Below are positions 26,005 through 37,209 of a stretch of DNA of 64,000 nucleotides, piece after piece (positions within the stretch are counted from its first letter, which is position 1; each line of letters begins with the position of its first letter). The position numbers and the translations under genes were made by a program. This DNA comes from Plenodomus lindquistii (taxonomy: Eukaryota > Ascomycota > Dothideomycetes > Pleosporales > Leptosphaeriaceae), in NCBI GenBank assembly GCA_025504975.1, contig JANUWI010000002.1:1984001-2048000 (forward strand), read 5' to 3'. The notes under the pieces are model-generated. The model was not told the origin of the DNA. It ran no database searches and saw nothing but the letters and a program-made list of their open reading frames with translations.

Positions 26005-28727
26005 TTATTCACTATCGTCGTCGCCAATGAGCTTAGCATAGTCTTCCGCAGAAGCAAAAGTAGGCAGGCTCTTGAGCTTCCTTTTCTTGGCCTTCCGGCC
26101 AGCCTTGTCTTTCTTATCATCGTCCACGTCTGTGTCGTCGTTCATGTCAATGTCGACTGGCACATCGGCGTCAGAGTCCACGAAGCCGTCTTCATCGTCG
26201 AGATCAAAGTTCTCAAAGTCGTCTTCGTCGTCATCATCAGCGCCACCGGCAGGTTCTTCGACGTCGTCGTCGCTGCCGAGATTGAGTTCGACACCTCCGT
26301 CGATGCCGCCGGCCTCGTCATCGCTCATCATGTCGTCCATGTCGAAGTCGCTGAGATCATCGTCATCGCCACCATCGCCTTCAACATCTGGTCTGCTCTT
26401 GACCAGCGCTTGCCAAATTTCGTCTTCACCGCTCTCGTCGTCCTCGTCACTGTCGCCCTTCTTTCGGTCCCTCTTCTTCGCCTTCTTGTCGGCTTGCTTC
26501 GCCTTGCCTGCCTTCTCGAAGTATGTATGGAAGAACACTTCGTCAACACGCACGTCGTCAACCTTTTGGCGCCAGAACTGCTCAGAATTGAGCGGGTCGT
26601 GCGTACGGTCGCCGTCACGTGCAGTGATGAGGTAAGAGGCGGCTTTGGAAGTACCGGACATGGGCTGCATAATGGAGGAGCCATGGATGGCTTGCGATTT
26701 GGTCTTGGCATTGCGGAAAGAAAACTTGTCGAGGAAGTTCATGAGGGTGTAGATTGTGGGGTCCGGCTTCTCTTTAATAGGTGTCTGCTCGACAATCTTC
26801 GAGGCCAAGACGTGAACTGACGGGTGGTAGTGAGCCTGCAGGGGTAGTAGCTCCCAGAGACAGGACAGATCCGCTTGCGCGTGGGCTGGATCTCGTTTGC
26901 GGGAGTCGTACATTGTATGTTTCGACTTCTTCTCCTCGCTCTCCGGCTTGCCCGCTTTTTCGTCGTCCACGTCTTCGTAATGCTCGTCACCGCTATCTTC
27001 AGCATGGTCCTCTGGTACCGAAAGCATAGTCTTGATCGTTGGAAAAGTTGCAATCAACTCATTGACAAGATACAAGACACCGCAGATAAATGGAGGTTCG
27101 TGCATATGAATAATCTGGAGGAGGCGCTTGACGAAGGCCTTGACACGCTTGACATTGGTGTCCGCCTTGAGTGACCGATAAAGAAGATTCAAGAACATGA
27201 TATGCTTGGATGTTGTCATGAGGCGCGGATCCAAAAGCGATTCGTAGAGTGTTCGGTAGAAGCGATCTGCAGAGTAGTGTTTTGTGGCAGAGATCTGTTG
27301 GATAAGGGTCATGGCCTGGATACTGGTGTTAAAATTCGACGAATGCGTGACTTCGAAGATCATGTTGAGCTGCTGCTCAAACTTTGCATCGTCTGTTTTC
27401 GCAAAAGGGAAAGCGCGGTTGACACCAGTCAGGATGGCAGATATCAGCTTTTCTCTGGACTCGTCTTCTACCTTGAAGGCCATGGTGGCAGCCTTCTCGG
27501 CCTTCTGCTTGGCCATCTTTCCAGGCTGGCCACCGCCTCCTTGAACCAGTCCATGCTTGTTCAGACGTTTTTCCTCTTTCTCGTGCTCTCTCTGCTTCTT
27601 GAGCAAACCAAGGAAGATGCTAAAGTAGATTTCGAGGAGCTTATTGGCGACTTCTGGCTCCTTCACACTGAGTACAGTTTGATTGAGAGTGATGATCGCG
27701 TAGTACTTTGCGATACCGCTCTGATTTGGTCGGAAGAGGAGGTCGGATTCGATTGAGCTAATGATGACGTTTTTCATGAGAGGGTGGGTGATTTGGAGTT
27801 GCAGCAACAGATACGAGGCTCTCGATGCGACCTTCTTCTCCTTGTCTCCAAGTTTGTTGATGAGCAGTCGCAGTAAATTCTCTTCTTGTTCAGGCTTCTC
27901 CTTCAGCAGCTCCCAAACAAAAGTCACAGCCCGGTTCCGCGAGTATTCGACCTCGTCGTTGGACCAGGTTTCTAGAATCTTGAGCATCTCAAAGTACTGC
28001 TTCTTCAGCCAGTCCTCGTACGCCCAAAGGATCAAGTGGATCTTCTGGAGGTCGCCTGGCAACTTTTCGCCCGCCTTCCATTGTGCGCCTTTGCCTTGCA
28101 GTGCCGCTAGGAGCCCCGGTTGTCGCGCAAAAGCCTTCAATTTTCGGTCGGGTGGAAGTAGGACGCCTTGGCCCAGCAAATCCTTCAGCGCAGCCAATGC
28201 CATCATCGCAGCGTTCCTGCTCTTCTTCTGCGAAAGCCCCATGAGCTGACCGAACGCCTTCTGGGTGTGCAAAGGCGACTCTTGCACCAGCAGCGTCAGC
28301 GCAGAGACTTTGTCTTCCATGGTACCGGAGCTCATGACGGTCGACATGAACTTGTGCGAAGAGTCCTTTGTCATGTGAGATGACGCATACTCGGCAGCCT
28401 CGGCTTCCAGAAGCTGGTCGGCGTACTCGTGGATCGCATCGACGACATAGCGCGGCGGTATCGAGGGGTTATCGATGGCGGGGAGCTGGGGGAGTTCGAC
28501 CGTGTGCCATTCGGGCTGCGGCTTGACGAGCTGTGTATGGCGTTAGCATATCTTGTGGCATCTGCGGGCGGTTGCGACCATCATCTTACCAGCTGCGCCC
28601 TCTGCTTTTGGCTGTCGCCAATCTTGCGATGGTCTCGTCTGTCGCTCTTCACACCCGGCCGGTTCTTATCCGGAGGCGGCTTCGCAAAGCCATCCTTGGT
28701 CTCGGCATGGGTCCGCTTCTTCCCCAT
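26005..28727 (-). CDS. MAK21: Mak21/Noc1, CCAAT-binding-factor family ribosome biogenesis protein
   Basis: Nucleolar protein that, with Noc2, is needed for 60S pre-ribosome maturation and export. Exons (minus): 28727-28590 and 28530-26005, giving 887 aa. The 59-nt intron joins MGKKRTHAETKDGFAKPPPD to LVKPQPEWHTVELPQLP. The CBF/Mak21 domain is rich in Armadillo/HEAT-like helices (KIHLILWAYEDWLKKQYFEM, VELLKEKPEQEENLLRLLIN-type repeats, FRPNQSGIAKYYAIITLNQT, SKHIMFLNLLYRSLKADTNV). It runs to WELLPLQAHYHPSVHVLASK and LNSEQFWRQKVDDVRVDEVF. The last ~170 residues form an extreme Asp/Glu-rich acidic tail ending in a basic KAGRKAKKRKLK stretch and a short acidic end, common for nucleolar assembly factors. 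The protein is somewhat shorter than the yeast one. Confidence 0.93.
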
Positions 28728-29174
28728 TTGGTGTTGTCGGTGTCGCAGGCGGTGGATGAACAAGATCCGTCAGAGAAACAACCCCGACGCGTCATGACCT
28801 TGAAGACTCAGGACGCCTCGCGACTGGCCATCGAAATTTGTTGCTGAGCGCCACGTGCACGTGCAGCGGCGGAACAATTCACCGCAGCCGGTTCGTCTAG
28901 CCGAGATGGGCCTAACCGCGTAGTGGGGGCCCCTTGTCGAAACCATATTGCGGACCTTGGTGGCATCCCCGCGGTGCGGCCGAGCAGTGGGTGAGTCAAA
29001 CGCTCGCTGATCTCACTGCAAGCCTCGTAGCCGGCGTATGTCTTTTCTTTCAGTGTAAATTCTGGAAAGGCACCAGGAACGCGCCCTTGCTCAAGCTCCA
29101 GCGCCATCATCCCCCACTCGTTCACCTGGGCACCCCGCCACATCTACCCGACGCATGCTTAGGTCAAGGCCAAA
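28728..29174. promoter_or_regulatory. shared upstream region of MAK21 and TRP4
   Basis: 447 bp between divergent start codons. No named motif supported and no additional gene. Confidence 0.45.
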
Positions 29175-30519
29175 ATGAGCACGCCCCCCACCATGTCAGC
29201 ACCAGACGAAAGCGATTCAAAAGTCTCCATCACACCTCTTCTAAAACGTCTCTGGCACGAATCACCGGCGACCAAGCCAGACGCCGATGAAATCGCCGCT
29301 GCACTTGCCCTGATTTTCACCAACAGTCTTTCAGAGGTTCAGACAGGAGCATTGCTGACATGTCTCCACTTCACGGACCGTGACAGACAGGCGGATGTTC
29401 TTGCCAAGTGCTCACAGGCAATGCGAGACTACTCTACCGGTATTGATGTCAAAGGGCTCGAGGAATTGCTCAAGACACGAGGAAGAAAGGAGGGAGGCTA
29501 TGGTGGTGGTTTGGTAAGTTCTCCTTTGATGGTTGCTGATATTAGATGGAATGCCATGTTGTTAGAGACGAAAGTTAGCCATACGTTTGCAACCTCGATA
29601 CTAATTCTCTCAGTGCGATATTGTTGGCACAGGGGGCGATTCACATAACACCTTCAACATCAGTACCACATCTTCCATTCTCGCGAGTGCTCTCTTGATG
29701 ATCGCAAAACATGGAAACAAGGCATCAACATCACGCTCCGGCTCTGCAGACTTGTTGTCATGCGCGCCACCAAAACCGCCAGTCATTACCGCGGTAGCAC
29801 CCAAGACCATACATGAGGTCTACTCAAAGACCAACTACGCCTTTTTGTTCGCCCCAATCTTCCATCCTGGGGCTCGGCATGCTGCTTCAATCCGGAGACA
29901 ATTAGGTTGGCGCACTATCTTTAACCTTCTGGGACCCCTCGCCAATCCTCTGCATGATCTGATTGAAGCAAGAGTATTGGGTGTCGCGAGAAAGGAGATT
30001 GGTCCCGATTTCGCCGAATCGTTGAGGCAATCTGGTTGTCGGAAAGGCCTGGTCATTTGCGGTGACGAGGAACTGGATGAGCTGTCATGCGCTGGTCCTA
30101 CGCACTGTTGGCGCTTAGTTGAAAATGCTTCCACAGGCGAAGTCGACATCAATTATTTTACCGTCACGCCCGCCGACTTTGGGCTTCCAGAACACCCTCT
30201 GAGCGATGTTAGCCCTGGTCAGTCCCCCGAACAGAATGCGTCGATTCTTATGAAGATTATGACTGGCGAAGTATCGCCTGATGATCCGATTCTGCACTTT
30301 GTGTATATTAATACTGCAGCTCTGTTCGTAATCAGCGGAATTTGCGATGCAGACAGTAGTAATATGGGCCACGGTGATGACGGCAGGGTTATCACTGAGG
30401 TCGGGCCGGGTGGTGGTCGTTGGAAAGAGGGGGTCAGGAGAGCTAAATGGGCCATCCAGAGTGGAGAGGCCTACCGGCAGTGGCAGGAATTCGTCGAAGT
30501 TACCAACAAGGTGGCTTGA
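29175..30519 (+). CDS. TRP4: anthranilate phosphoribosyltransferase
   Basis: Transfers phosphoribosyl from PRPP to anthranilate, the second committed step of tryptophan biosynthesis. Exons: 29175-29513 and 29614-30519, giving 414 aa; the 100-nt intron keeps phase 0 and falls just before the PRPP loop. The N-terminal helical domain (ITPLLKRLWHESPATKPDAD, ALLTCLHFTDRDRQ) is followed by the signature CDIVGTGGDSHNTFNISTTS and the anthranilate/PRPP site KHGNKASTSRSGSADLL. Next come FLFAPIFHPGARHAA and RTIFNLLGPLANPLHDL, all with family residues in place. The C-terminal segment ends in EVTNKVA. ATG 29175 is used; a second in-frame ATG lies six codons downstream. Confidence 0.96.
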
Positions 30520-31465
30520 GAGCGCGTGTCTTGGAAAAAAGGTCAGGATCTGACGTCAAAGGCTAATGTTGTAGTACAAATCGATTCAGTGTACTATCCA
30601 AGCCGTAAAAGTCTATCAGCCCGCTCTCTAGACAAGATATCCCAAATTCGAACTAAGAAAGTCATCTCAATGTATTTGAAAGGCGCATCTATTGAAGGGG
30701 TTTGACCCCAGTCGCTAATCAACGCCATCCACCGAATCCTACGCCTTGTCTCAATCGTATCATTACCTCCGTCATACATTCACTCTGCACATGCGCGGCG
30801 CCTCCATAACCGCCATGGGAAAGATGGAGGACTGTCAGACATGCTCCACGGTCCTCCTTGAAAGTCTGCTTGAACCAGGCGCAGGGGAGCAATTGTAAAG
30901 GTCAATCGCGCAATGGGTTACCACGTGCTGGACCAGAAGGTGGATCGTGCTATTCACTGCAAAGTTGGACATGCCAAACCACACTCATCTCACTAAGAAC
31001 GCCATACCAGATTGCTTCAATACAATTCACGACCTTGCAGCTCGATTTTTCGACTTGACATGTATTCTTTATATTTCTCTGAGAGTGACTTCGACATCAC
31101 CCTGGGAATTTTGGCTGCCTTCAACGTTGACACGATGAGACGCGTTGGTGAAAGCTGTTCGCATACTACATGGCCTCTCGATAATCTGGTGAATGGATTG
31201 TATGATTCTATTCTAGCCCAACCACGTCTTACGTCTTTGGCCAAATACGTAGACTTCATGTAGTGTCACCGCAGATTTGGGTATGCCAAATCATGGTCAA
31301 GATCCATAGATTCATTCCTATGTCACTATGAGCTATCTACAGATGTCCCGGAAACCTCCGGCTTGACTTTGACTTCGAAGCCTGACTGTATGTGTAAGCT
31401 TGGTGTACCTCAATAGTGCTTTGAGCAACATACCGACAATATTGATGACCATTGTCGTCGACATG
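30520..31465. other. intergenic, no gene recognised
   Basis: Downstream of TRP4. Short frames only, without protein-like features. Confidence 0.5.
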
Positions 31466-31826
31466 TCATTTGCGATCGGTGTAACCTCCATAGGAATGAG
31501 TTGAGCCCTGCCCAACAGGGTATCTAGCTGTAGACGGGGGGATTCGCTGTCCTTGTGGATCTTGAAAGTGTGCCATGCGCTGCTGGGCCGCGGCACCGGC
31601 GGCCTCAGCCTTGGACTCTGGCGTCTTGCTTACAGACGTAGCTTGCTCTGTGATCTTGGTTATCGTGGTTGACTGCTGAAACTTTGTTGCTGTCTCTTTA
31701 GTCTGCTTGACTACGGGCAGTTGGGAGCCGAAGCTTGGTGTAGAGAAGTGCTCGTTGTGGAAGTACTTAGTGGGTGATTTGAAGACGACTTGTATGAACC
31801 TACGATTCTGGCTCGGTCTTGGACAT
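31466..31826 (-). CDS. candidate small hypothetical protein (96 aa)
   Basis: Not a family I know. A frame rich in Thr, Ser, Gln and Ala ends at 31466. Joining it to an upstream ATG (31826, MSKTEPES) through a GT-AG intron of 70 nt (31803-31734, CTAAG branch) gives a continuous 96-aa product in phase. The sequence (VVKQTKETATKFQQ, TKITEQATSVSKTPESKAEA, then a Gly/Tyr-rich end GSTHSYGGYTDRK) reads like a soluble, largely disordered protein rather than random translation. No signal peptide or membrane segment. The start and the single intron are my inference; the gene could also be longer at the 5' end or not real. Confidence 0.4.
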
Positions 31827-32224
31827 TGTGGCTCTTTTGGATCGTGATTAGGACTGTGTAACTCTAAAGATAGGTTAACAGGATAACGCGATATATGGAC
31901 GCAGCTGAGCCGACTCACGATCCAAGCACTGGGAGCCTAGGTAACGAAATACTGTCACTGCGTTGCAGGTGTGATGAAGACAGGCTCAATAATGAGCGCG
32001 AGGCAGACTTGTGTATCATATATAGCTCGCAAACGGCAGATTGACAACCCGCGGTGAAGATGAGTGTGAATCGCAAATACGTAACGCCATCCATAAAGTA
32101 TACCCAACATTCTCGTAACAATCACCTCACTTTATCCTTGGCCCAATCACATGTGCTCATCGCCTTAAAATCCTTCCCAGTGAAACGCGGAAGTCATTAA
32201 TAACAAAATACAAATACCTGAAAG
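31827..32224. other. intergenic, no gene recognised
   Basis: About 400 bp between the small candidate gene and the secreted protein gene. Nothing recognisable. Confidence 0.45.
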
Positions 32225-33112
32225 TCATACACCACAATACCCACCATCCCTCTTAACTTGACTCGCGTCTCCATCTACACCAGGAACCTTCACAGCACCA
32301 CCACTGGTTTCAGATATCTCGACATCATCCGTCCCCGCTGCCCCAGTTCCAGCCGATGAAGTAGGCATCCCAAAACAAGCACCCACCTGTTCCACCTCCC
32401 CGCATCCCCAACCATCACACTGCACATCACAAGCCACCCCACTCTCTACCCACACAGTGACCGCCTGCAGACCATCAAAACCTCTAACACTACCCAATTC
32501 TGCCTTCCATCCCGTATCACAAACACAGTGCTCCCTTACACACTTCGCATTCTTGCCGCAGCCTCCTGAAGCAGCAGTACACGTAGTCAATGGACACACA
32601 TCTGCGACTAATCCACCATCATCGATCTTGATAGTGGGGTCTACCTGCCACCATGGCGAACCTTCGTGTCGACATCGTTTATCGCGTGGGCATTTGGCGC
32701 AGTCCAAGTTGGAGGCGGGGCAGGTGCGCCATGTTGCTTCGATGGATGGTTCGTTGTCGAGGATTTCGGAGCGGCCGCTGTCGTCGTACGGTGAGACTCC
32801 TGTCAGAGGGTAGGGAGAGTCGAGATTAGAGGTGGGTGACCAGGGTGGTGGAAGGAAGTGAGGTGTCGCTGAGGTTGAGGGTCTCTTGGGCGGTGGCTTT
32901 GGGGCGAGGACCTGGTCACGTCTGGGTAGTCTGGGAGCTTGATCAAGGTCTGGTGGAAGGGGCAGGTGATGTAGGTTGTATTTCGCTTTTGATGGCTCGA
33001 AAGTTGGATCGTAAGGGTGTTGATGTAAAATCCTTTTGATCTTAGGGAACTCAGCGCTGACGAACCAGAATGCATATGTCAACGCTGCGAACAGCGATAC
33101 TGTGAGCTTCAT
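32225..33112 (-). CDS. secreted cysteine-rich protein with EGF-like segment
   Basis: Single exon, 295 aa, ATG at 33112. This start is chosen because it is followed by a good signal peptide (MKLTVSLFAALTYAFWFVSA, cleavage probably after SA); earlier in-frame starts would bury it. Residues about 20-130 are Pro-rich and basic (HLPLPPDLDQAPRLPRRDQ, LAPKPPPKRPST). The C-terminal half holds about 15 cysteines. A first cluster is RTCPASNLDCAKCPRDKRC. An EGF-like pattern follows (CTAASGGCGKNAKCVREHCV, then CDTGW), and a last cluster is CDVQCDGWGCGEVEQVGACF. No transmembrane helix or obvious GPI signal. Extracellular or wall-associated location is likely. An effector role is possible but unsupported by sequence alone. 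Confidence 0.75.
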   Translation of the reverse strand: MKLTVSLFAALTYAFWFVSAEFPKIKRILHQHPYDPTFEPSKAKYNLHHLPLPPDLDQAPRLPRRDQVLAPKPPPKRPSTSATPHFLPPPWSPTSNLDSPYPLTGVSPYDDSGRSEILDNEPSIEATWRTCPASNLDCAKCPRDKRCRHEGSPWWQVDPTIKIDDGGLVADVCPLTTCTAASGGCGKNAKCVREHCVCDTGWKAELGSVRGFDGLQAVTVWVESGVACDVQCDGWGCGEVEQVGACFGMPTSSAGTGAAGTDDVEISETSGGAVKVPGVDGDASQVKRDGGYCGV

Positions 33113-33411
33113 GGCGCCACTGGTGTCAGAGTGCAGCAAGCTGAGATGTTTACGGGATGGAAGCATGAGAGCTACACATATGATTACTGTGAGATGCGGA
33201 ATGCGGGGAAGTAACAAGGTCTTGGAATGTGCTATCTCAAGATAGAAGTCGCATTCCTCCCTCGTCGTGTGACCATCACGATATAAGTCACCAGCACCGC
33301 AACAAACGCTACAACCGAACGATTCTGTTACTCTTGGTGGTCATGAGATCGTTAATCTCGCCGTCCCTTTGCGCCCTCAGCGTAGCCATCTGGTAGGTAC
33401 TGCATGGTACT

Positions 33412-34207
33412 TTACCATTTCTCGATGGCAGGCCTGAGATCAATCTCCCAAGTGAAGTTGGTCTTGGGCTGAGTGTGCAGCCACCAGTAGTCGTTTGCAA
33501 TCTTGACATTCGCATGTTAGCTTCAGGTGCATCAATTGTAGTAGTAGACTTACTCCATCAGGACTCAACTTCGCCTCGGGACCTAAATCTTTCAACCACT
33601 CCTTTGTCCTCTCGATATCGATCACTCCATCAATAATTGCATGTGCAACATGAATACCCTTTGGCCCAAACTCCCGCGCCAATGACTGACTCAAGGCCCT
33701 CAACGCCCACTTTCCAGTGGAAAAACTCGCCATCTGCGCATTACTCTTGACACTCGCGGTAGCACCGGTGAAGATGAGCGAAGGAGGGTGTTCTGATCCC
33801 TGCTCCACTCCCTTGAGGAGCAAAGGCAAGACAGCCTGACTGAACAAGATACCACCCTGCGCACTAACCCCCAAACTCTGCGCAAACACCTCTGGTGGAA
33901 TCTCCAGGAAGGGCTTGCGCATAAACGGTCCGGATGCGTTGAAGATTGCAGCAGCGGCAGCAACATCTTGCCCGAATTCTTTCTTGATGGTATCAACGAC
34001 GTTCTTCAAGCTGGCAACATCGGCGACATCTGTACTGATTCCAATGGCTTTTCCACCGCTGGAGTTGATCTCTTTGGCGAGAGACTCGAAGTTCTCGGGC
34101 TTGCGAGCGAGGAGCACGACAGGGTAGGTTTGAGCGAATTTACGGGCGACAGAGGCTCCTGTACCTGAGCCTACACCCGCAATGACTGCAATGAGTTTTG
34201 ATGCCAT
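33412..34207 (-). CDS. short-chain dehydrogenase/reductase-like protein
   Basis: Classical SDR Rossmann fold. Exons (minus): 34207-33554 and 33501-33412 with a 52-nt intron, giving 247 aa; splicing yields the ending NDYWWLHTQPKTNFTWEIDL with RPAIEKW. The nucleotide-binding motif is GVGSGTGASVARKFA (residues about 11-25), with an NNAG-like IFNASGPFMRKPF. The active-site region reads FTGATASVKSNAQMASFSTG followed by KWAL. The usual YxxxK is FxxxK, so the catalytic tyrosine is replaced by phenylalanine while lysine is kept. It may be a weak or non-catalytic SDR, or use a different mechanism. Cytosolic, no targeting signal seen. Substrate unknown. Confidence 0.85.
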
Positions 34208-34591
34208 TGTGACGATATATCAATGTGTAGTTTGGACAAATGCTGGAGTGGATTACTGATGAATTGAAGTCAAAGGCGTAGTGGTTGTTTGAAGGCAGAG
34301 CCAGTCATAATATCTAGACGTTATACATAGGCTTGGATTACATTCGGGCAATGTTTAGTAATTGCGAGTGAGTGGTGTAATGCTAGCTTCGGATGGCGTG
34401 CAGTGCGGAGAAGGATGTCAGGCCCAGCACGTCATGATTAATAAGCGCCCCTCTCCGCTCTGTGCGCACTGCGAACACACGAATCCAATTAGGAAAGTAC
34501 ACTCAATTGTACTAGCATAGGAGATTCGTGGTTGCTACTGCCATGGGGTATGCATTGATCGTTATTCATCAAGTACTTTTTGTTGTATAGC
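34208..34591. other. intergenic, no gene recognised
   Basis: Upstream of the SDR gene and downstream of the CHORD gene, both minus strand. Nothing supported. Confidence 0.45.
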
Positions 34592-35694
34592 CTACGCCCG
34601 GCCTGCCCTACCAACCTGGATCATCTCTCCCGTGGGTTTATCGTCGCTCCTCAAGACTGGCCAGCTAGCACCATCAGCCTTGACCAGGGTGAGCTCGAGC
34701 TTGGTGCCTAGTATCCTAAACTTGCTTTCCTCGGGCTTGATGGTCGAGAAGAGGGGCAGTTCGGTCTGGTAGCGTTTGCTGTCTGTCGTCCGCAGGTCAA
34801 GCTTGACTTGTGTGGGTTGGAAGTCGATGACTGCGGTGGTCTTGTCGATCTTCTTGAGGAACAGCGAGGCGACTACGGATGTTGAGGTTTGGTAGAAGTC
34901 GTTTCTGTAGCCGAGTCAGTTGCCAGGCGCTTGTTTGTGTGGTGGCATTGCGCCTCGGCGGGCTCGACTTACCGGACAGTCTCGACCTTTTCCTCGCCGT
35001 CGCGGGCCTTGGTGCCACTGCCGACGAACAAGTGGCGGGCCTTTGTCTTGCAGCCCTCGATGTTCATGAACTGGTCAAACTCGAGGACGCGCCGCTTGCA
35101 GCAGCTCCAGCCCTTGCTGCCCTCGTGGAAGATGGGCGCGCCGGGGTGGTGCACGCAGCTCTCGCCCTCGCGATCGCCGCCCTTGTGAGTCGCTCCACAC
35201 CCCTTCCGCCGACACGTCATGCCCTCCTTCAGCGCGATGCTGGGATCGTCGTCGTCTGACTCTGGCGGCGGGGGCGGCGCGTCTGCGCGAGGCGTGGCAG
35301 CCTGCGCGGTGGGCAGCCTGGGCGCGGGCGCAGGCAGCGATTCCTCGAGGGAGCCCAGGTTGACCGAGGTGCCATTGGGGACGTCGGGCGCTGTTGCTGT
35401 TGCGGCGTCGGGGGCGGGCGCGGGCGTGTCGTCGACGTCCGAGTGGGTGCCCGTGGTGCAGGGCTCGATGGCCAGGAACTCGTCAAAGGTGAGGACGCGG
35501 GGTTTGCAGCACTTCCAGCCTGTGTGGACGCGACGTGTCAATCAATCGTGTACCCGTGGCATTGCAGCGCGCCAGGTCCTGTGCTTACCCTTCTGCCCCT
35601 CATGGAAGACTGGAGGGCCGGGATGGTACACACATGCCTCGGCCTCGTCCTCGTACGTCTTGCCGCAGCCTTTGTGCACACACTTTTTCGCCAT
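34592..35694 (-). CDS. CHORD- and CS-domain protein (Hsp90 co-chaperone family)
   Basis: Two zinc-binding CHORD domains and a CS domain, the architecture of animal CHORDC1/melusin and of plant RAR1 plus SGT1 functions; such proteins bind Hsp90. Exons (minus): 35694-35589, 35519-34973, 34904-34592, giving 321 aa; introns 69 and 68 nt. CHORD-1 is residues 1-60 (CVHKGCGKTYEDEAEACVYH, PGPPVFHEGQKGWKCCKPR), CHORD-2 about 140-205 (CRRKGCGATHKGG, CVHHPGAPIFHEGSKGWSCC). Between them is a Pro/Ala/Asp-rich linker. The CS domain begins at NDFYQTSTSVVASLFLKKID and continues through VIDFQPTQVKLDL. The cysteine/histidine ligands look complete in both CHORDs. The large transposon starts about 135 bp upstream of the start codon, so the promoter may be affected. 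Confidence 0.92.
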
Positions 35695-35830
35695 GTCTAG
35701 GGCATCCAATGGTGTTGTATTTGGAGCTGAACAGTAGGCGGTGTTGTGTGTCCTGTGTACTCTATGCTGGCGTCTTGTGCATGCTTCGAGGTGATTCGCA
35801 GGCTCCGAATATTCTGGAAGCCCGCGCCTA

Positions 35831-35899
35831 CGGGTGACGAGGAGCCTCATCTCGCTCAAAACCAAAATCGGAAAATCAAAATCCGAAAATCAAAATCGC
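35831..35899 (+). repeat. left terminal inverted repeat (69 bp)
   Basis: Identical over 69 bp to the reverse complement of 44155-44223. It contains imperfect direct repeats of AAAATC with spacers CGG/CAAAATCCG. CA dinucleotides survive here and for about 35 bp further in, so this end has escaped RIP. Confidence 0.95.
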
Positions 35900-36639
35900 T
35901 GAAACCCGGAACACCAACAACAAGATGCCCACACTAGTTATTAAAATAATGTAATAGTTACTATAATAGTGTAAATGCACTTATATATGCTATTAGAGCT
36001 ACGTATAGCTACTAGTCTCTAAACTTTAGTTTATAGTAGTAGTAAAAACCCTCTATTACAAGGGTGGGGAAAAACCTACTACCTGTAGTAATTATACCTG
36101 CTATCCGCAACTATATCTAGAACCCTCTAACAAGACCTGTTCAGCGCTAGCCTAAACGTGTTTATAAATAGTACTAATATCTTTATAACGCGCATTGCTA
36201 GCTCTATGTCCTTTTTTTATATTATAACTTTTTTTGCGTAGATTGCGTATAATTAGGTAGCTACATATTAAGTTAGCCTATTATAATAACTATTACAACG
36301 CATTATTACTTACCCTTTATTATTAAAACTAGTATATTCTCTATAGCCTTTTATAGAGCACTAAAAGCATTAGGCAAGAAGTAGTAGGTTTTACCTGCTT
36401 TACTACAGTTTTAGGTAATCTCTCTAACTAGTTGCATAAATAGGGTTTTAAGTATTAGCAATTCTGTAGATTTCTAATATCTCTAGATTTCGCGTAGTGC
36501 AACGGCTATTACATGTGTATTAGTCTAGGCTTATATAATTATAAAGTAAGAACTTACTGCCTAACTTGTATTAGTAGAGCTTTTTTTTTTTATTTCTATT
36601 AGCGGACGCTTTAGACTTTTTAGACTTTTTTAAAGAAGC

Positions 36640-36715
36640 AGCACGTCTACTACGTCTACTACTACGTCTACTATATCTACTACTACGTCTACTACTACGT
36701 TTACTTCTAGTAGAA
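36640..36715 (-). repeat. TACGTCTAC-type tandem tract
   Basis: Short direct repeats of TACGTCTAC(TAC) inside the transposon. On the minus strand they encode an Arg/Ser-rich stretch. Confidence 0.7.
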
Positions 36716-37119
36716 ACAGCTCTATTTTTCTAGGTCTTTTTTAGCTTAGCTAGCGGACTTAGAAGAGGGTTTAGAGATATAAAGCGAGATTTAGTATTCT
36801 CTAGAGGTACAGGGCGAGATTTATTATCCTCTAGAGGTATAGAGCAAGATTTACTATTAGCAGGGCTAGTAACTATTATCTATTAGTTAAAGCTATTATA
36901 TAGGCTATTATATATTTTACTATTTTTACTACTAAGTAGCTTTACAGCTTTTTACCTTCTAGCTTAAGCTAGCTATTAATTTTTCTAGTCCTTTTTAGCT
37001 TTTTTCTCTGCCTGTGTTTTTGCAGCAGCATCTTTCCTTTTTTAAGCCTTTTCCGCTGCTGTGTACGCTAGAGAATTCTTTGCCTGTATTTTTTAGCGGA
37101 TTGTTTATAGCACTGCCGG

Positions 37120-37209
37120 CTTCTAGAGGCTAGTTAGCAGCTTCTAGGGGCTAGTTAGCAGCTTCTAGAGGCTAGTTAGCAGCTTCTAGAGCTAGAGGCT
37201 AGTTAGCGG
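37120..37209. repeat. 21-bp tandem repeat, four copies
   Basis: Four consecutive copies of a 21-mer of the form CTTCTAGAGGCTAGTTAGCAG. The second has one substitution and the fourth carries a 6-bp insertion. In the minus strand each copy is seven codons, consistent with a heptapeptide repeat in a former protein. Confidence 0.85.
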
